DNA of 64,000 nt. It comes from Salipaludibacillus agaradhaerens (GTDB taxonomy: Bacteria; Bacillota; Bacilli; Bacillales; Salisediminibacteriaceae). Made by a program: the position numbers and the translations under genes. Numbering within the stretch: the stretch's first letter is position 1; the number at the start of each line of letters is the position of its first letter. Shown here in pieces: positions 17,027 to 26,583 of this stretch. Under the pieces are notes generated by a model. It saw only the letters and a program-made list of their open reading frames with translations, was not told the DNA's origin and did no database searches. The stretch spans positions 4,056,869-4,120,868 of the forward strand of contig NZ_KV917378.1 of NCBI RefSeq assembly GCF_002019735.1. The letters are read 5' to 3'.

Positions 17027-18274
17027 TTGACAACGGTTGTTCAAAAGTTCGGTGGGACATCTGTGGGAGATGTAACAAAAATTAAACGAGTTGCGAAAAA
17101 AATTAAACGAAAAATGGACGATGGACAAAAAGTTGTTACGGTAGTGTCAGCAATGGGAAAATCAACGGATAAGCTAGTGGAACTGGCAAACGATATTACC
17201 GATTCACCCGACCCAAGAGAAATGGATATGCTTTTAACCACCGGGGAACAAGTGACGATTTCTTTAGTTGTTATGGCGCTAAAGGAACTTGGGGTTGATG
17301 CGGTTTCTTTAACTGGCTGGCAAGCAGGAATTGAAACTGAAGATGTGCATCAAGATGCACGTATTACGGATATAAAAACGGAGAACGTTCAAAAGCACTT
17401 AGATGAAGGAAAAGCTGTACTTGTAGCAGGATTTCAAGGAGTTAGTGCTTCAGGCAATATTACGACCTTAGGAAGAGGCGGTTCTGACACAACAGCAGTG
17501 GCACTTGCCGCTGCTCTAGAAGCAGAAACCTGTTCCATCTATACAGATGTTACGGGCGTGTTTACAGCTGATCCACGTTATGTTAAAAAAGCACGAAAAT
17601 TAGACAGTATTGCCTATGATGAAATGCTTGAATTAGCTAACTTAGGCGCTGGTGTTTTACACCCTCGAGCTGTTGAATTTGCAAAGAACTACAATGTGTC
17701 ACTTATCGTCAGATCTAGTATGGAGGACGTGGAAGGGACACTAGTGGAGGAGGAAGCGACTATGGAACAAAATTTAGTTGTTCGTGGATTAGCATTTGAA
17801 GAAAATGTGACTAAAATTACGATTGAACGTTTACCTAACCGGTATGATACGATGTCAGTTCTCTTTACATTATTAGCTGAAAAGGGCATTAATGTGGATA
17901 TCATTATTCAACAAATGACAGCCGACCATGGTTTAAATGTGTCCTTTTCCATTGATACAGCCAACCTAGGGAAAGCCCTTGATATCATTCATGATAATAA
18001 AGCTGAACTATGCTATAGCACCGTCCGTCATGAAAGCTCACTGGCAAAAGTGTCAATCGTAGGTTCAGGCATGGTGTCTAATCCAGGCGTAGCGGCCAAT
18101 ATGTTCAAAGTGCTGGCAGAGCAAGAAGTAGCCATTAAAATGGTCAGTACCTCAGAAATAGCTGTATCTGCAGTTGTACCTGAAGAAACCATGGTGAAAG
18201 CTGTAGAAGCACTTCATGCCTACTTTGATTTAGATGCTAAAGAAAAGGAAAAAATTGAAGCTGTAAAAGGTTAA
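17027..18274 (+). CDS. lysC: Aspartokinase (lysine-sensitive type, alpha/beta)
   Basis: Phosphorylates aspartate, the first step toward lysine, threonine, methionine and diaminopimelate; 415 residues. The kinase domain has KFGGTSVGD near the N-terminus and GRGGSDTTAVALAAAL (about residue 150). Two ACT regulatory domains follow from about residue 260. TTG start with GGAGG 8 bases upstream. A strong internal ribosome binding site before ATG 17762 would give a separate C-terminal beta subunit, as in B. subtilis LysC. A repeat and a terminator follow. Confidence 0.94.
   Translation: MTTVVQKFGGTSVGDVTKIKRVAKKIKRKMDDGQKVVTVVSAMGKSTDKLVELANDITDSPDPREMDMLLTTGEQVTISLVVMALKELGVDAVSLTGWQAGIETEDVHQDARITDIKTENVQKHLDEGKAVLVAGFQGVSASGNITTLGRGGSDTTAVALAAALEAETCSIYTDVTGVFTADPRYVKKARKLDSIAYDEMLELANLGAGVLHPRAVEFAKNYNVSLIVRSSMEDVEGTLVEEEATMEQNLVVRGLAFEENVTKITIERLPNRYDTMSVLFTLLAEKGINVDIIIQQMTADHGLNVSFSIDTANLGKALDIIHDNKAELCYSTVRHESSLAKVSIVGSGMVSNPGVAANMFKVLAEQEVAIKMVSTSEIAVSAVVPEETMVKAVEALHAYFDLDAKEKEKIEAVKG
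17746..17764 (+). promoter_or_regulatory. Internal translation start for the LysC beta subunit
   Basis: GGAGGAGGAA lies about 6-8 bases before an in-frame ATG (17762) within lysC. It would yield a 170-residue ACT-domain polypeptide; an internal in-frame start producing the beta subunit is established for B. subtilis aspartokinase II. Confidence 0.65.
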
Positions 18275-18276
18275 AT

Positions 18277-18479
18277 GAGACGCTGGAAAAGCGGAGACTC
18301 TTGCGGAAAAGGAAGCAAGGCGAGCCCCCACAAAGGTGAAGCTTGAGGAGGCTCGGTAGCTTCTCTGCGGACTAGTAAGACACGACAAGGGCGATGTCAC
18401 AGTTGATGCCCTTGGGTGAAAGCGAAGCTATGCAAGCCGTACCTCTGATTTCAAAGGTGGAGTTATTCAACAGTACCTA
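18277..18479 (+). repeat. Probable GC-rich intergenic repeat after lysC
   Basis: The stretch beginning GAGACGCTGG is GC-richer than its surroundings, has no open frame, and contains GCGGAGACTCTTGCGG and TTGAGGAGGCTCGG, resembling a repeat type I recall from Bacillus intergenic regions. Only one copy is present here, so the assignment is from memory, not comparison within the window. Confidence 0.4.
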
Positions 18480-18500
18480 TTTAAAGCGTGAGTAGAAGTA

Positions 18501-18544
18501 AGAAGCTGTCCCAACAACGTATATGTTTGGTGACAGCTTCTTTT
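18501..18544 (+). terminator. Terminator between lysC and yslB
   Basis: AGAAGCTGTC pairs with GACAGCTTCT (10 bp), followed by TTTT on the + strand. Confidence 0.65.
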
Positions 18545-18672
18545 GGTTATATCCCCATTCTTTTAAAAGCCCTTGGCTGACATTCTTGTGGGGTGGCAAC
18601 ATAGACGGAGAGTAACTATAAGAAGAGATAACCCTTAACGAAAAATAAGGGAAAGCTTCCATAAAGTTAGTT

Positions 18673-19119
18673 TTAAAGCTCAATCTCACGGGCAGGATCT
18701 TTTCTATCCCACCTCACAGTAATTGATACAGTCAATGGCTTCTTCTTTTTTATTGAATAAGATGCCTCCGAAATAAGTGCTTTTTCATTTTCAGTTATTT
18801 GAGCTAAAAAACCAGCTTCTAAGGAAAAAGGCCTGTCTTTATTTTGGTGTGTTGCAGTTAATTCATAGACTTTTTCTTCCCCTTTTTCTTTTACTTGTTT
18901 TACTTTACCCCAATTAGCATCGTTAAAAAAATTTTCTATGCCTACACTTTCGACATCCTTCATCTTTTTTCGAGCTAACGATTTACCAGCCCAATATAAT
19001 ATTACTGCTTCATCTTCTCCTAATAGTTCAGGTAAAACATCTTGTCTCAGCAAATCATATCCATAAGCTGGGACTAGCTGTCTTTCCTCAACGTCTTGAA
19101 CACTCTGTTTGTCTGTCAT
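18673..19119 (-). CDS. yslB: YslB family protein (DUF2507)
   Basis: Cytoplasmic protein of 149 residues (B. subtilis YslB 148) in the 4-vinyl-reductase/V4R-like DUF2507 family; function unknown. Recognisable blocks are AYGYDLLRQDVLPELLGED, YWAGKSLAR, SLEAGFLAQI and the end VRWDRKDPA. AAGGATGAG precedes ATG 19119; a longer GTG start at 19149 lacks support. It keeps the lysC-yslB-sdhC neighbourhood but is transcribed opposite to its neighbours. The 426-base gap to ktrB holds a 10-bp inverted repeat (AATAAGGTAA at 19195, TTACCTTATT at 19232) and no gene. Confidence 0.88.
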   Translation of the reverse strand: MTDKQSVQDVEERQLVPAYGYDLLRQDVLPELLGEDEAVILYWAGKSLARKKMKDVESVGIENFFNDANWGKVKQVKEKGEEKVYELTATHQNKDRPFSLEAGFLAQITENEKALISEASYSIKKKKPLTVSITVRWDRKDPAREIEL

Positions 19120-19545
19120 TATTCTCATCCTTCGTCTAATGGTGATCACATCAACCTACTCTCTCGCAGGTATCAATTAAAGTAGTTATACAATAATAAG
19201 GTAACTTTTCATTTAATCTTATCATAAAGGCTTACCTTATTGGCTGTTTTATTAAAGAATTCTAGGAAAGACATATAGTAATTTGTCTTTTTACTCGGTT
19301 ATGTGTTTTAGGGGAAATACTTAGTATATAAGAGGCGTTGTCCTAGAAAAGCTATTCTCTTGATTCTTTATTGTGTTGTTGCGCGGTGGAAAGTATGAAC
19401 GACTGAGAGTACCAGTGTATGGAAAGAAAAAAGCAATCATTAGCGAGGCAATAAAAGTTGCTAAAGAAAATTTTTAAACGAGTATGGCAACACCTGAGAG
19501 AACCATGATATACTTAACCCCGATATCTGTTGGAGGTAAGTAAAG

Positions 19546-20895
19546 ATGAAAATGAAGTTGTCGAAAATGTTAACCCCTTTTAGAATTATAGTGGGTTCAT
19601 ACATAGTTGCTATGTTTCTTTTTAGTGTTTTGCTGTTTTTACCTATTTCTTCACAAGCTGGGGTGTCAGTTTCTTATTCGGAAGCGTTGTTCACCGCTGT
19701 TAGCGCTGTCAGCGTAACGGGGTTAACAGTAGTGAACGTTTCAGAAACGTATAGCACCCTAGGTGTTTTTTTCCTCGCTGCCGCTATTCAATTAGGGGGT
19801 ATCGGGGTGATGACATTGGGGACATTTGTTTGGATGGTGCTAGGTAAGAAAATTGCTTTGTCTCAACGAATGCTCATCATGGTCGATCAGAATCAGATCT
19901 CCTATTCTGGCCTTGTTAAGCTAATGAGGGGAATTTTATTAGTAGCTCTTTTAATTGAAATTGTAGGTGCACTCATACTCGGTACATATTATTTAAATTA
20001 TTTTGATACGCCAGCTGAAGCGTATTATCAAGGGGCTTTTGGAGCATTGTCGGCTTTTACAAATGCAGGATTTGATGTGACAGGCCAATCTTTAATCCCA
20101 TTTGCCGATGATTATTTCGTTCAACTAGTTAATATTTTACTCATTTTTGCAGGAGCTATCGGCTTCCCTGTACTAATGGAATTAAAAGCCTATTTTTCAT
20201 CTGCTAATCCCAATTATCGATTTAGTTTATTTACAAAAATTACGACTACAACGTATTTTATCGTGTTTATAGTAGGTGTAGCTGGTCTTTGGCTTATTGA
20301 ACGAAATGCGTTTTATGAGGGTTTATCGTGGCACCAACAGCTCTTTTTCTCCATCTTTAATTCTGCTACGGCTAGAAGTGGGGGGTTAGCGACGATGGAC
20401 ATTTCTCACTTAACGTTAGCGAGTCTTTTGCTTATATCTGCACTGATGATTATTGGTGCCAGTCCTTCTAGTGTGGGTGGTGGTATTAGGACGACGACGT
20501 TAGCGGTGATGTTCTTAACGATAAAAAGCTTTGCTTTAGGTCGTAGTGATGTGAAAGTATTTGGCCGCGAAATTCATCAGGAGGATCGGCAAAAAGCATT
20601 TATTGTCCTATCTGTGTTCGTTGTTGGACTTTTTATGTCCATAATACTGATCGCAGGGTTTGAACACAGTAGTGAAATTGAACTTATGGCGATTATTTTT
20701 GAAGCGAGCTCAGCGTTTGGGACGTGTGGATTATCTATGGGAATCACTCCCCATTTAACACTTCCGAGCCAGATTACACTCATGATCCTGATGTTAATTG
20801 GTCGAGTAGGGCTTGTGGCGTTTTTATTTTCCATTAGAGCAAAAGAGAAAAAAGTCCATTATAAATATCCGACAGAAAGAATTATCATTGGCTAA
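19546..20895 (+). CDS. ktrB: Potassium uptake membrane subunit, KtrB type
   Basis: Ion-conducting subunit of a Ktr/Trk K+ uptake system, 449 residues (B. subtilis KtrB 445). Four pore loops each keep the selectivity-filter glycine: VTGLTV (about residue 57), TNAGFD (about 173), ARSGGLAT (about 280) and GTCGLSMG (about 396). GGAGG precedes the ATG. No ktrA (RCK) subunit is adjacent, so it must pair with one elsewhere, as KtrD does with KtrC. No c-di-AMP riboswitch was recognised upstream. It is an insertion relative to the B. subtilis order. Confidence 0.9.
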   Translation: MKMKLSKMLTPFRIIVGSYIVAMFLFSVLLFLPISSQAGVSVSYSEALFTAVSAVSVTGLTVVNVSETYSTLGVFFLAAAIQLGGIGVMTLGTFVWMVLGKKIALSQRMLIMVDQNQISYSGLVKLMRGILLVALLIEIVGALILGTYYLNYFDTPAEAYYQGAFGALSAFTNAGFDVTGQSLIPFADDYFVQLVNILLIFAGAIGFPVLMELKAYFSSANPNYRFSLFTKITTTTYFIVFIVGVAGLWLIERNAFYEGLSWHQQLFFSIFNSATARSGGLATMDISHLTLASLLLISALMIIGASPSSVGGGIRTTTLAVMFLTIKSFALGRSDVKVFGREIHQEDRQKAFIVLSVFVVGLFMSIILIAGFEHSSEIELMAIIFEASSAFGTCGLSMGITPHLTLPSQITLMILMLIGRVGLVAFLFSIRAKEKKVHYKYPTERIIIG

Positions 20896-20967
20896 AAGTC
20901 TGTAAAAATAGTGATTAAGACATTGGAATATAAATAAAATCACATAAGAATAAGAAGTGCCCGTCAT

Positions 20968-21007
20968 AAGTCTTCCTTGAAAATAAAAAGGAAGGCTTAT
21001 TTTATTT
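20968..21007 (+). terminator. Terminator after ktrB
   Basis: AAGTCTTCCTT and AAGGAAGGCTT form an 11-bp stem with one G-T pair, then ATTTTATTT. The rest of the 510-base gap before the ger operon shows no gene; I could not place a convincing sigma-G promoter. Confidence 0.65.
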
Positions 21008-21406
21008 GAAAGATATCGCAAGACGTAAAAACGATCGCATAAAAAAGCCGATTTAGGAAAAAAATAACGTCACATCCTGAAAAACAATCAATATATTTTT
21101 GTATGAAAAGGTATGTTCACAATTAAACAGGTAATACGAAAAAGGCAATATCACATATTCGTTTTTTTTGACTGAAGTGAAAGACGGAGAGATTGAGATA
21201 ATTCTATGATGCGAAAAGGTGATGTCCCATCATTTAGTTGAAGGCAACCCCCTCGAGAAAGTGAATGTCTTTAGCGGAATATGAGTGTAGGAGACGTTTT
21301 TAAGGTGTGTTTTGTTTGATGAGATACGTCTACAATGAGGCATAAAAATACGATCTATGAGTGTTCGGTCCCTTAATGTTTGTTGATATTATAAGGAGGT
21401 TCAAAC

Positions 21407-21529
21407 ATGAAGCAAATTATTTCTTACCTTCCAGATTGGATAGTATATGTGCAAGCTTTCTTCGCAATGTTTGTCCCTCTTATTATGAGGAAATTATTCA
21501 GCCAAGTACATGATCTTGAGGACAAATAA
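21407..21529 (+). CDS. 40-residue membrane protein leading the ger operon
   Basis: Not recognised. ATG 21407 has AAGGAGG 7 bases upstream, and the TAA stop (21527-21529) overlaps the ATG of gerAA, indicating translational coupling. The product starts [11 protein letters not shown], has one hydrophobic segment (about residues 11-27), and ends in a charged tail (VHDLEDK). Small one- or two-span proteins are known to modulate some Ger receptors (for example the D subunits of other gerA-type operons), but this one matches none I know. Function is inferred only from position. Confidence 0.7.
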   Translation: MKQIISYLPDWIVYVQAFFAMFVPLIMRKLFSQVHDLEDK

Positions 21530-23106
21530 TGAGGATTAAATGGTCGATATTAAACAATAAAGTCAAACAAGAGACTTCCTCGAATGATATCAAACAAGAA
21601 TCTAAGGATACACTAGCGTCCTCCGATTATTTTACAGGTGATCTTACTGAAGATATAGAAAAAATGAGACAAATGATTGGTCATAATTCAGATGTCCATT
21701 TTCGTGACTTGTATCTAGGTGAGACAGGGATTAGAGCGACCCTTGTTTTTGTAGATGGGGTAGCTGACAGACACCTCATCAATAAATACATTATCAATTC
21801 GCTTATGTACGGTTTCCCAAAAGAAGTAGAGCCAGCACAGTCTGTTGAGCCTTTTTCATCATTTATCGATTATATTCAACATCATGTTCTATCAATTAGC
21901 CAAATTAATCAAACTAGAATGGTGAGTGAAATAGTATTAGACGTATTGAAAGGTTCAACAGCATTGTTGATTGAGGGCTCAGAGGAAGTATTAAATCTTG
22001 GTACAGGGATTGTAAAATCCCGTAACATCGAAGAACCAATTTCTGAACCTTTAGTGAGAGGACCGAGAGTTGGTTTCACGGAAGTACTAAGAGAGAATAC
22101 TGCTCTGTTAAGAAACAGTGGTAAAAATAAAAATTTATCATTTGAGAAATTCCTAGTTGGGAAAAGTACTGAAAAAGAACTTGTCGTAGCTTATATAAAG
22201 AATATTGCTAATACGGAATTAGTGGAAGAGGTCAAGAGGAGAATAAACAAAATTGACATTGATAATGTCCTTGAATCAGGTTATGTGGAGCAATTGATCG
22301 AAGACAATGTTCTCAGTCCTTTTCCCCAAATACAAAGTACGGAACGTCCTGACCGGGTTATTGGGGCATTATTGGAAGGACGAGTGGCCATTCTATTAGA
22401 TGGGACGCCATTTGCCTTGATCCTTCCGGTGACATTTAGCATGTTATTACAATCACCGGAAGATTATTATGAACGTTGGATTCCCGGCACACTTATACGC
22501 GTATTAAGGTTTTGGGCAGCTTTTTTTACACTCACAGGGCCTGCCTTGTATATTTCTTTTATTTCTTTTCATCCTGGCTTGATCCCTACTAAGCTAACGA
22601 TGTCCATTATTGCCACACGTGAAGGCGTTCCTTTTCCATCTCTGATAGAAGCACTCTTAATGGAAATCGCGATTGAAGTTTTACGAGAAGCAGGGTTACG
22701 TTTGCCTAAACCTGTTGGCCCTGCTATAGGGATTGTGGGAGGACTCATTATTGGAGAGGCTGCCGTACAAGCAGGTATAGTCAGTCCGATCATGGTCATT
22801 GTTGTGGCAGTCACTGCGATCTCATCCTTTACAATTCCTCAGTATAGTGCAGGGGTTACACTCCGTATCCTCCGTTTTGTTGCCATGTTTTCCGCTGCAA
22901 CATATGGACTGTTTGGGGTCATTCTATTCTTCCTCTTCCTTGGTGCTCATATGGTGAAATTAAAAAGTTTTGGCGTCCCCTATGTTAGTCCAGCTGTACC
23001 ATACCGAGTAAGTGATTGGAAGGATTTTATTTTCCGTATGCCGATTCTTTTAATGAAACGCCGGCCGAAAATGATGCATACAAAAGATTCAGTACGTAAA
23101 AGTTAA
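21529..23106 (+). CDS. gerAA: Spore germinant receptor A subunit
   Basis: A subunit of a GerA-type nutrient receptor in the spore inner membrane; 525 residues. A cytosolic N-terminal domain (about 1-270) contains [18 protein letters not shown] and is followed by [15 protein letters not shown] membrane domain of four or five helices follows, with [26 protein letters not shown] and [16 protein letters not shown]. The product resembles GerKA/GerBA equally, so the exact orthologue and ligand are unknown. It starts on the stop codon of the small upstream gene. Confidence 0.93.
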   Translation: MRIKWSILNNKVKQETSSNDIKQESKDTLASSDYFTGDLTEDIEKMRQMIGHNSDVHFRDLYLGETGIRATLVFVDGVADRHLINKYIINSLMYGFPKEVEPAQSVEPFSSFIDYIQHHVLSISQINQTRMVSEIVLDVLKGSTALLIEGSEEVLNLGTGIVKSRNIEEPISEPLVRGPRVGFTEVLRENTALLRNSGKNKNLSFEKFLVGKSTEKELVVAYIKNIANTELVEEVKRRINKIDIDNVLESGYVEQLIEDNVLSPFPQIQSTERPDRVIGALLEGRVAILLDGTPFALILPVTFSMLLQSPEDYYERWIPGTLIRVLRFWAAFFTLTGPALYISFISFHPGLIPTKLTMSIIATREGVPFPSLIEALLMEIAIEVLREAGLRLPKPVGPAIGIVGGLIIGEAAVQAGIVSPIMVIVVAVTAISSFTIPQYSAGVTLRILRFVAMFSAATYGLFGVILFFLFLGAHMVKLKSFGVPYVSPAVPYRVSDWKDFIFRMPILLMKRRPKMMHTKDSVRKS

Positions 23107-23134
23107 TTTCGGCTAAAGAAAGGAATTAAAACGA

Positions 23135-24238
23135 ATGATCTCTCATCCTAAAGATAAAATTACGACGCCTCAAACCGTTGTTTTTATTACGAGTTATAAC
23201 ATTGCCATAGGTATTCTCACCTTGCCAAGAGTAACGGTGGAGGAGGCTGATTCACCTGATGTTTGGATAACTGTCATTTTAGGTGCCGTTATTGCGTTCA
23301 TATCTGGGATAATTATTGTGAAATTAAGTCAACAATTTGTAGAGAAAACCTTTTATCAATATAGTCAAGATATTGTGGGGAATCTAGTTGGTAAAACTCT
23401 TAGCATATTATTTATCATTTATTTTTTAACGCTTTCTGCCCTTGAAATTAGGGTGCTAGCTGAAGTAACCGGCTTTTATTTACTAGAAAATACGCCTGGA
23501 TGGGCGATGATTATGCCAATGATGTGGGCGGGTATCTATTTAATTTCAGGAGGAATAAACCCGCTTGTACGGTTACTTGAAATTATTTTCCCATTTACTG
23601 TTATCATTTTCATGCTCGTCCTTTTCATGAGCTATAACCTTTTTGAAATCAATAACTTACGTCCCGTATTAGGATTAGGAGTCACCCCTGCCTTAAAAGC
23701 TATAAAAACCACTGCCCTTAGTTATACATGTTTTGAATCTTTGCTTTTTCTCGTAGCGTTTATGAAACATCCAGCTAAAGCTGTAAAAGTTGTTGTTATT
23801 GCAACGATTATTCCTTTAGTGTTTTATTTGCTGACCGTTGTCATGGTTATCGGCGTATTTTCGATTGATGGTGTGGTAACTAGAGTATGGCCAACGATTG
23901 ATCTTATTACAAGTTATGAATTACGCGGTTTAATTTTTGAAAGATTTGATTCACTCTTACTTGCGGTATGGGTTATGCAAATATTTGCCACTTTTATTAT
24001 TACATATTTTGCAGGAGCTCTCGGGTTTGCTCAAGTTTTTAATAAAAATATATCTCTGTCTATATATATTGTACTTCCCGTTGTTTACATCATTGCTATG
24101 GTTCCTAAAGATCTCAATGACATCTTTACACTAGGAGATTGGATTGGTAATAGCGCGATCTTCTTATTCGGTACCGTGCCATTACTGCTTCTTATTATCA
24201 CCAAATTAAAAGGGGGCAAAGTAAATGCAAAAATATAA
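23135..24238 (+). CDS. gerAB: Spore germinant receptor B subunit
   Basis: Ten-helix membrane protein of the amino acid-polyamine-organocation (spore germination) family, 367 residues; B subunits bind the germinant. The start (KITTPQTVVFITSYNIAIGI) is typical, with the helix-1 break that contributes to the ligand pocket. AAAGG lies before ATG 23135. It overlaps gerAC by 14 bases, so the two are translationally coupled. Confidence 0.92.
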   Translation: MISHPKDKITTPQTVVFITSYNIAIGILTLPRVTVEEADSPDVWITVILGAVIAFISGIIIVKLSQQFVEKTFYQYSQDIVGNLVGKTLSILFIIYFLTLSALEIRVLAEVTGFYLLENTPGWAMIMPMMWAGIYLISGGINPLVRLLEIIFPFTVIIFMLVLFMSYNLFEINNLRPVLGLGVTPALKAIKTTALSYTCFESLLFLVAFMKHPAKAVKVVVIATIIPLVFYLLTVVMVIGVFSIDGVVTRVWPTIDLITSYELRGLIFERFDSLLLAVWVMQIFATFIITYFAGALGFAQVFNKNISLSIYIVLPVVYIIAMVPKDLNDIFTLGDWIGNSAIFLFGTVPLLLLIITKLKGGKVNAKI

Positions 24239-25415
24239 AATTATGAGAGGGGTGAGAAGATTTATCATTTTTTTTTCAATACTCTTTATGTCAGGGTGTT
24301 GGAGCAGTGTGGAAGTTGAGGAGCGTGGTTTTGGAGTAGGAGTTGCATTCGATATTGCTGAGGCGTCCGAAAATAAAGAAAGCACAGACTCTCTAAAAAA
24401 AGATCTTTTGACAGTTACCTATCAACTTATAAACCCAAACCCTACGAGTCAGGACAATGGTGAAGCAGTAAGTGGAAGAAAGCCCTACAATAATATATCT
24501 CAAACAGGAGATTCTATCCATCAAATTGTGCGGGAACTCGCGCGGGAGAATGAGCATCCTGTATTTATGCCTCATTTAAAGGTACTAGTTGTGAGTGAAG
24601 AGATTTTAAAGACACTCAGTTTAGATGAAATACTCGATTTCCATTTTCGCGATAATGAAGTAAGATTAAGTACTCTTGCATTTGTTAGTTCTGGAAAAGC
24701 TTATGAGACGTTGAGGACAAACCAAAACGACACGTTCCCTGCATTTCGCTTATTAGACATTTCAGGGAATGAATACCGAACAACAAAGCTTTTGACACCA
24801 GTGCCATTAGCAAAATTGATAGGTAAAATGCATTCAGGCTCTAGTTTTCTTCTACAGAATGTTGTTTCTTCAAATGGGGAAGTTAAATTTTCCGGTGCTG
24901 CAGTTATTGATGGCAAAACAAATAAATGTCTAGGTTTTTTAAATGAAGAGGAGTTAGAGGGCTACACTTGGTTCACTGGAGAAGGTGAAGGCGGGGTGAT
25001 AAGAACATTAGATAAGGAGACAGATCAGATCGTTATATTTGAAGTAGATGAAATGGAAAGCTCGATTACCTCTACGATTGATGGCGCCCAAATTGCGTTT
25101 GATGTGAGTATCAAATCAGAAGGCATGTTATCTGAAAGTTGGATTGATTCAGAGGAAGCCATTGATAACGAATTCATTAAAAGGATTGAAAAGGAAATAG
25201 AAGAAACAGTGGCGCAACTGGTGACAGGCGTGCTAGAAAAAACGCAACAGGAATATGAAGTAGATGTTATGGGGTTTGGAGAACATTTAAGAATTAATCA
25301 TCCTAAAGTATGGGAAGAAATGAAAGATGATTGGGATCAAACCTTTAGCGACGTTCCCATCACATCTAATGTGACAGTAAAAATTGTCGATTATGGTTCA
25401 AGAATTGTTAAGTAA
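24225..25415 (+). CDS. gerAC: Spore germinant receptor C subunit (lipoprotein)
   Basis: Lipoprotein subunit of the receptor, 396 residues. An N-terminal signal peptide ends in the lipobox LFMSGCWS, with the lipidated cysteine at about residue 26. The Ger(x)C body carries ERGFGVGVAFD, a central PAFRLLD and a C-terminal helical domain. GGGGGC lies just before the ATG. It completes the A-B-C receptor. No D subunit follows; a repeat-bearing gap does. Confidence 0.93.
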   Translation: MQKYKIMRGVRRFIIFFSILFMSGCWSSVEVEERGFGVGVAFDIAEASENKESTDSLKKDLLTVTYQLINPNPTSQDNGEAVSGRKPYNNISQTGDSIHQIVRELARENEHPVFMPHLKVLVVSEEILKTLSLDEILDFHFRDNEVRLSTLAFVSSGKAYETLRTNQNDTFPAFRLLDISGNEYRTTKLLTPVPLAKLIGKMHSGSSFLLQNVVSSNGEVKFSGAAVIDGKTNKCLGFLNEEELEGYTWFTGEGEGGVIRTLDKETDQIVIFEVDEMESSITSTIDGAQIAFDVSIKSEGMLSESWIDSEEAIDNEFIKRIEKEIEETVAQLVTGVLEKTQQEYEVDVMGFGEHLRINHPKVWEEMKDDWDQTFSDVPITSNVTVKIVDYGSRIVK

Positions 25416-25526
25416 ACAGTGCCATGACTAATCCTATCGCTAAGGTTAGTGATCAACAAAAATTAAGCAGGAAAATGAAAGACTGGCAGTTGAAGAGTTT
25501 AGGGAACTTTCACCAAAAAGTATAAG

Positions 25527-25677
25527 ATTTATCTCACTCTTAAGTGGCAGTAAAACCTTTACCTGAAAACTTAAAAAGATTGAAAAGTTTAGGTGGTGGA
25601 TAAACTGCCCCTAAAGGTCCGATAAGTTAAATTGGGATGAAGGAAAATCCCTACTGATTAAAGCTTAGCTTTATGAC
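25527..25677 (+). repeat. Dispersed intergenic repeat, copy D
   Basis: About 150 bases. The core (AGGTGGTGGATAAACTGCC, CCTAAAGGT, CGATAAG) and end (GCTTAGCTTTATGAC) match copy A. The 3' part (GGGATGAAGGAAAATCCC, then TACTGATTAAAG) corresponds to the hairpin region of copies C and E. It lies in the gerAC-sdhC gap. Confidence 0.65.
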
Positions 25678-25736
25678 GATTATTTTAATGATAATATCAC
25701 TGTCAATTAGACAGAAATTTATGAATATACCAACGT

Positions 25737-25750
25737 TGTAAACGCTTTAC
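25737..25750 (+). promoter_or_regulatory. cre-like site upstream of sdhC
   Basis: TGTAAACGCTTTAC is palindromic around CG and differs from the cre consensus only in its last positions. TCA-cycle genes are often CcpA targets, so this is plausible but unproven. Confidence 0.35.
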
Positions 25751-25849
25751 GATAAAAACAATCAGTGAATCCGCTTTCTTGACGAAGGTGTGTGGGAGGA
25801 GTAAAATAGAATTGTCATATATTATTCAAAAATATGACCTTTTAAGCTA

Positions 25850-25878
25850 TTGACAAAGTTTTTATCTTAATAAATTTA
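25850..25878 (+). promoter_or_regulatory. sdhCAB promoter candidate
   Basis: TTGACA (25850-25855) is a perfect -35. The -10 is uncertain: TAAATT or AATTTA at 25871-25878. Confidence 0.4.
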
Positions 25879-25950
25879 GTATAGAGGAGGGTTTTTAAAG
25901 TTGTACCTGTGTTAATCTCCAGAAATCTATTATTTTAGGGGGAGAGTAGG

Positions 25951-26562
25951 ATGTCTTCAAACCGAGAATTTTTCTACAGAAAGCTTCATTCATTGTTAGG
26001 CGTTATCCCGGTAGGGGCTTTTTTAATTGTTCATTTAAGTGTGAACTATTTTGCCGTGAGAGGGCCTGAAGCTTATAATCAGGCAACACATTTTATGGAA
26101 AACCTCCCATTTCGCTATTTTATGGAAGCGACGCTAATATTTCTTCCATTAATCTTTCACGCTATTTATGGTTTATACATTGCCTTTCAAGCAAAACATA
26201 ACACTTCTACATACAGTTATTTTAGAAACTGGATGTTCAGGCTTCAGCGGACGTCTGGCATTATCGTGTTAATCTTTGTGACTTGGCATGTGTGGGAGAC
26301 ACGAATTGCTGCTGCAATGGGGGCAGAAGTGAATTTTAATATGATGGCTGAAATTGTAGAAAACCCACTAGCACTAATATTGTATATTATTGGAATTACA
26401 GCGACGACATTTCATTTTGCTAATGGGCTATGGTCGTTTGCTATTACGTGGGGAATTACAATTACACCAAAATCCCAAAGAATTTCAACGTATGTGACGA
26501 TGGCTATTTTTGTCGCCTTAACTTTTGTAGGCGTAAGGTCCATTCTTGCATTCGTAGGATAG
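25951..26562 (+). CDS. sdhC: Succinate dehydrogenase cytochrome b558 subunit
   Basis: Membrane anchor and di-haem subunit of complex II, 203 residues (B. subtilis SdhC 202), with five membrane helices. Haem-ligand histidines lie in LIVHLSVN, IFHAIYG, TWHVWET and TFHFANG. AGGGGGA precedes the ATG. It is the first gene of sdhCAB and passes electrons from succinate to menaquinone. Confidence 0.95.
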   Translation: MSSNREFFYRKLHSLLGVIPVGAFLIVHLSVNYFAVRGPEAYNQATHFMENLPFRYFMEATLIFLPLIFHAIYGLYIAFQAKHNTSTYSYFRNWMFRLQRTSGIIVLIFVTWHVWETRIAAAMGAEVNFNMMAEIVENPLALILYIIGITATTFHFANGLWSFAITWGITITPKSQRISTYVTMAIFVALTFVGVRSILAFVG

Positions 26563-26583
26563 TAAAAAGAGGGAGTGTTAATG

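Noticed and set aside
19120-19545. c-di-AMP (ydaO-type) riboswitch before ktrB
   Set aside because: Such riboswitches often precede potassium transporter genes, but the conserved core is not visible; only an unrelated 10-bp inverted repeat is present.
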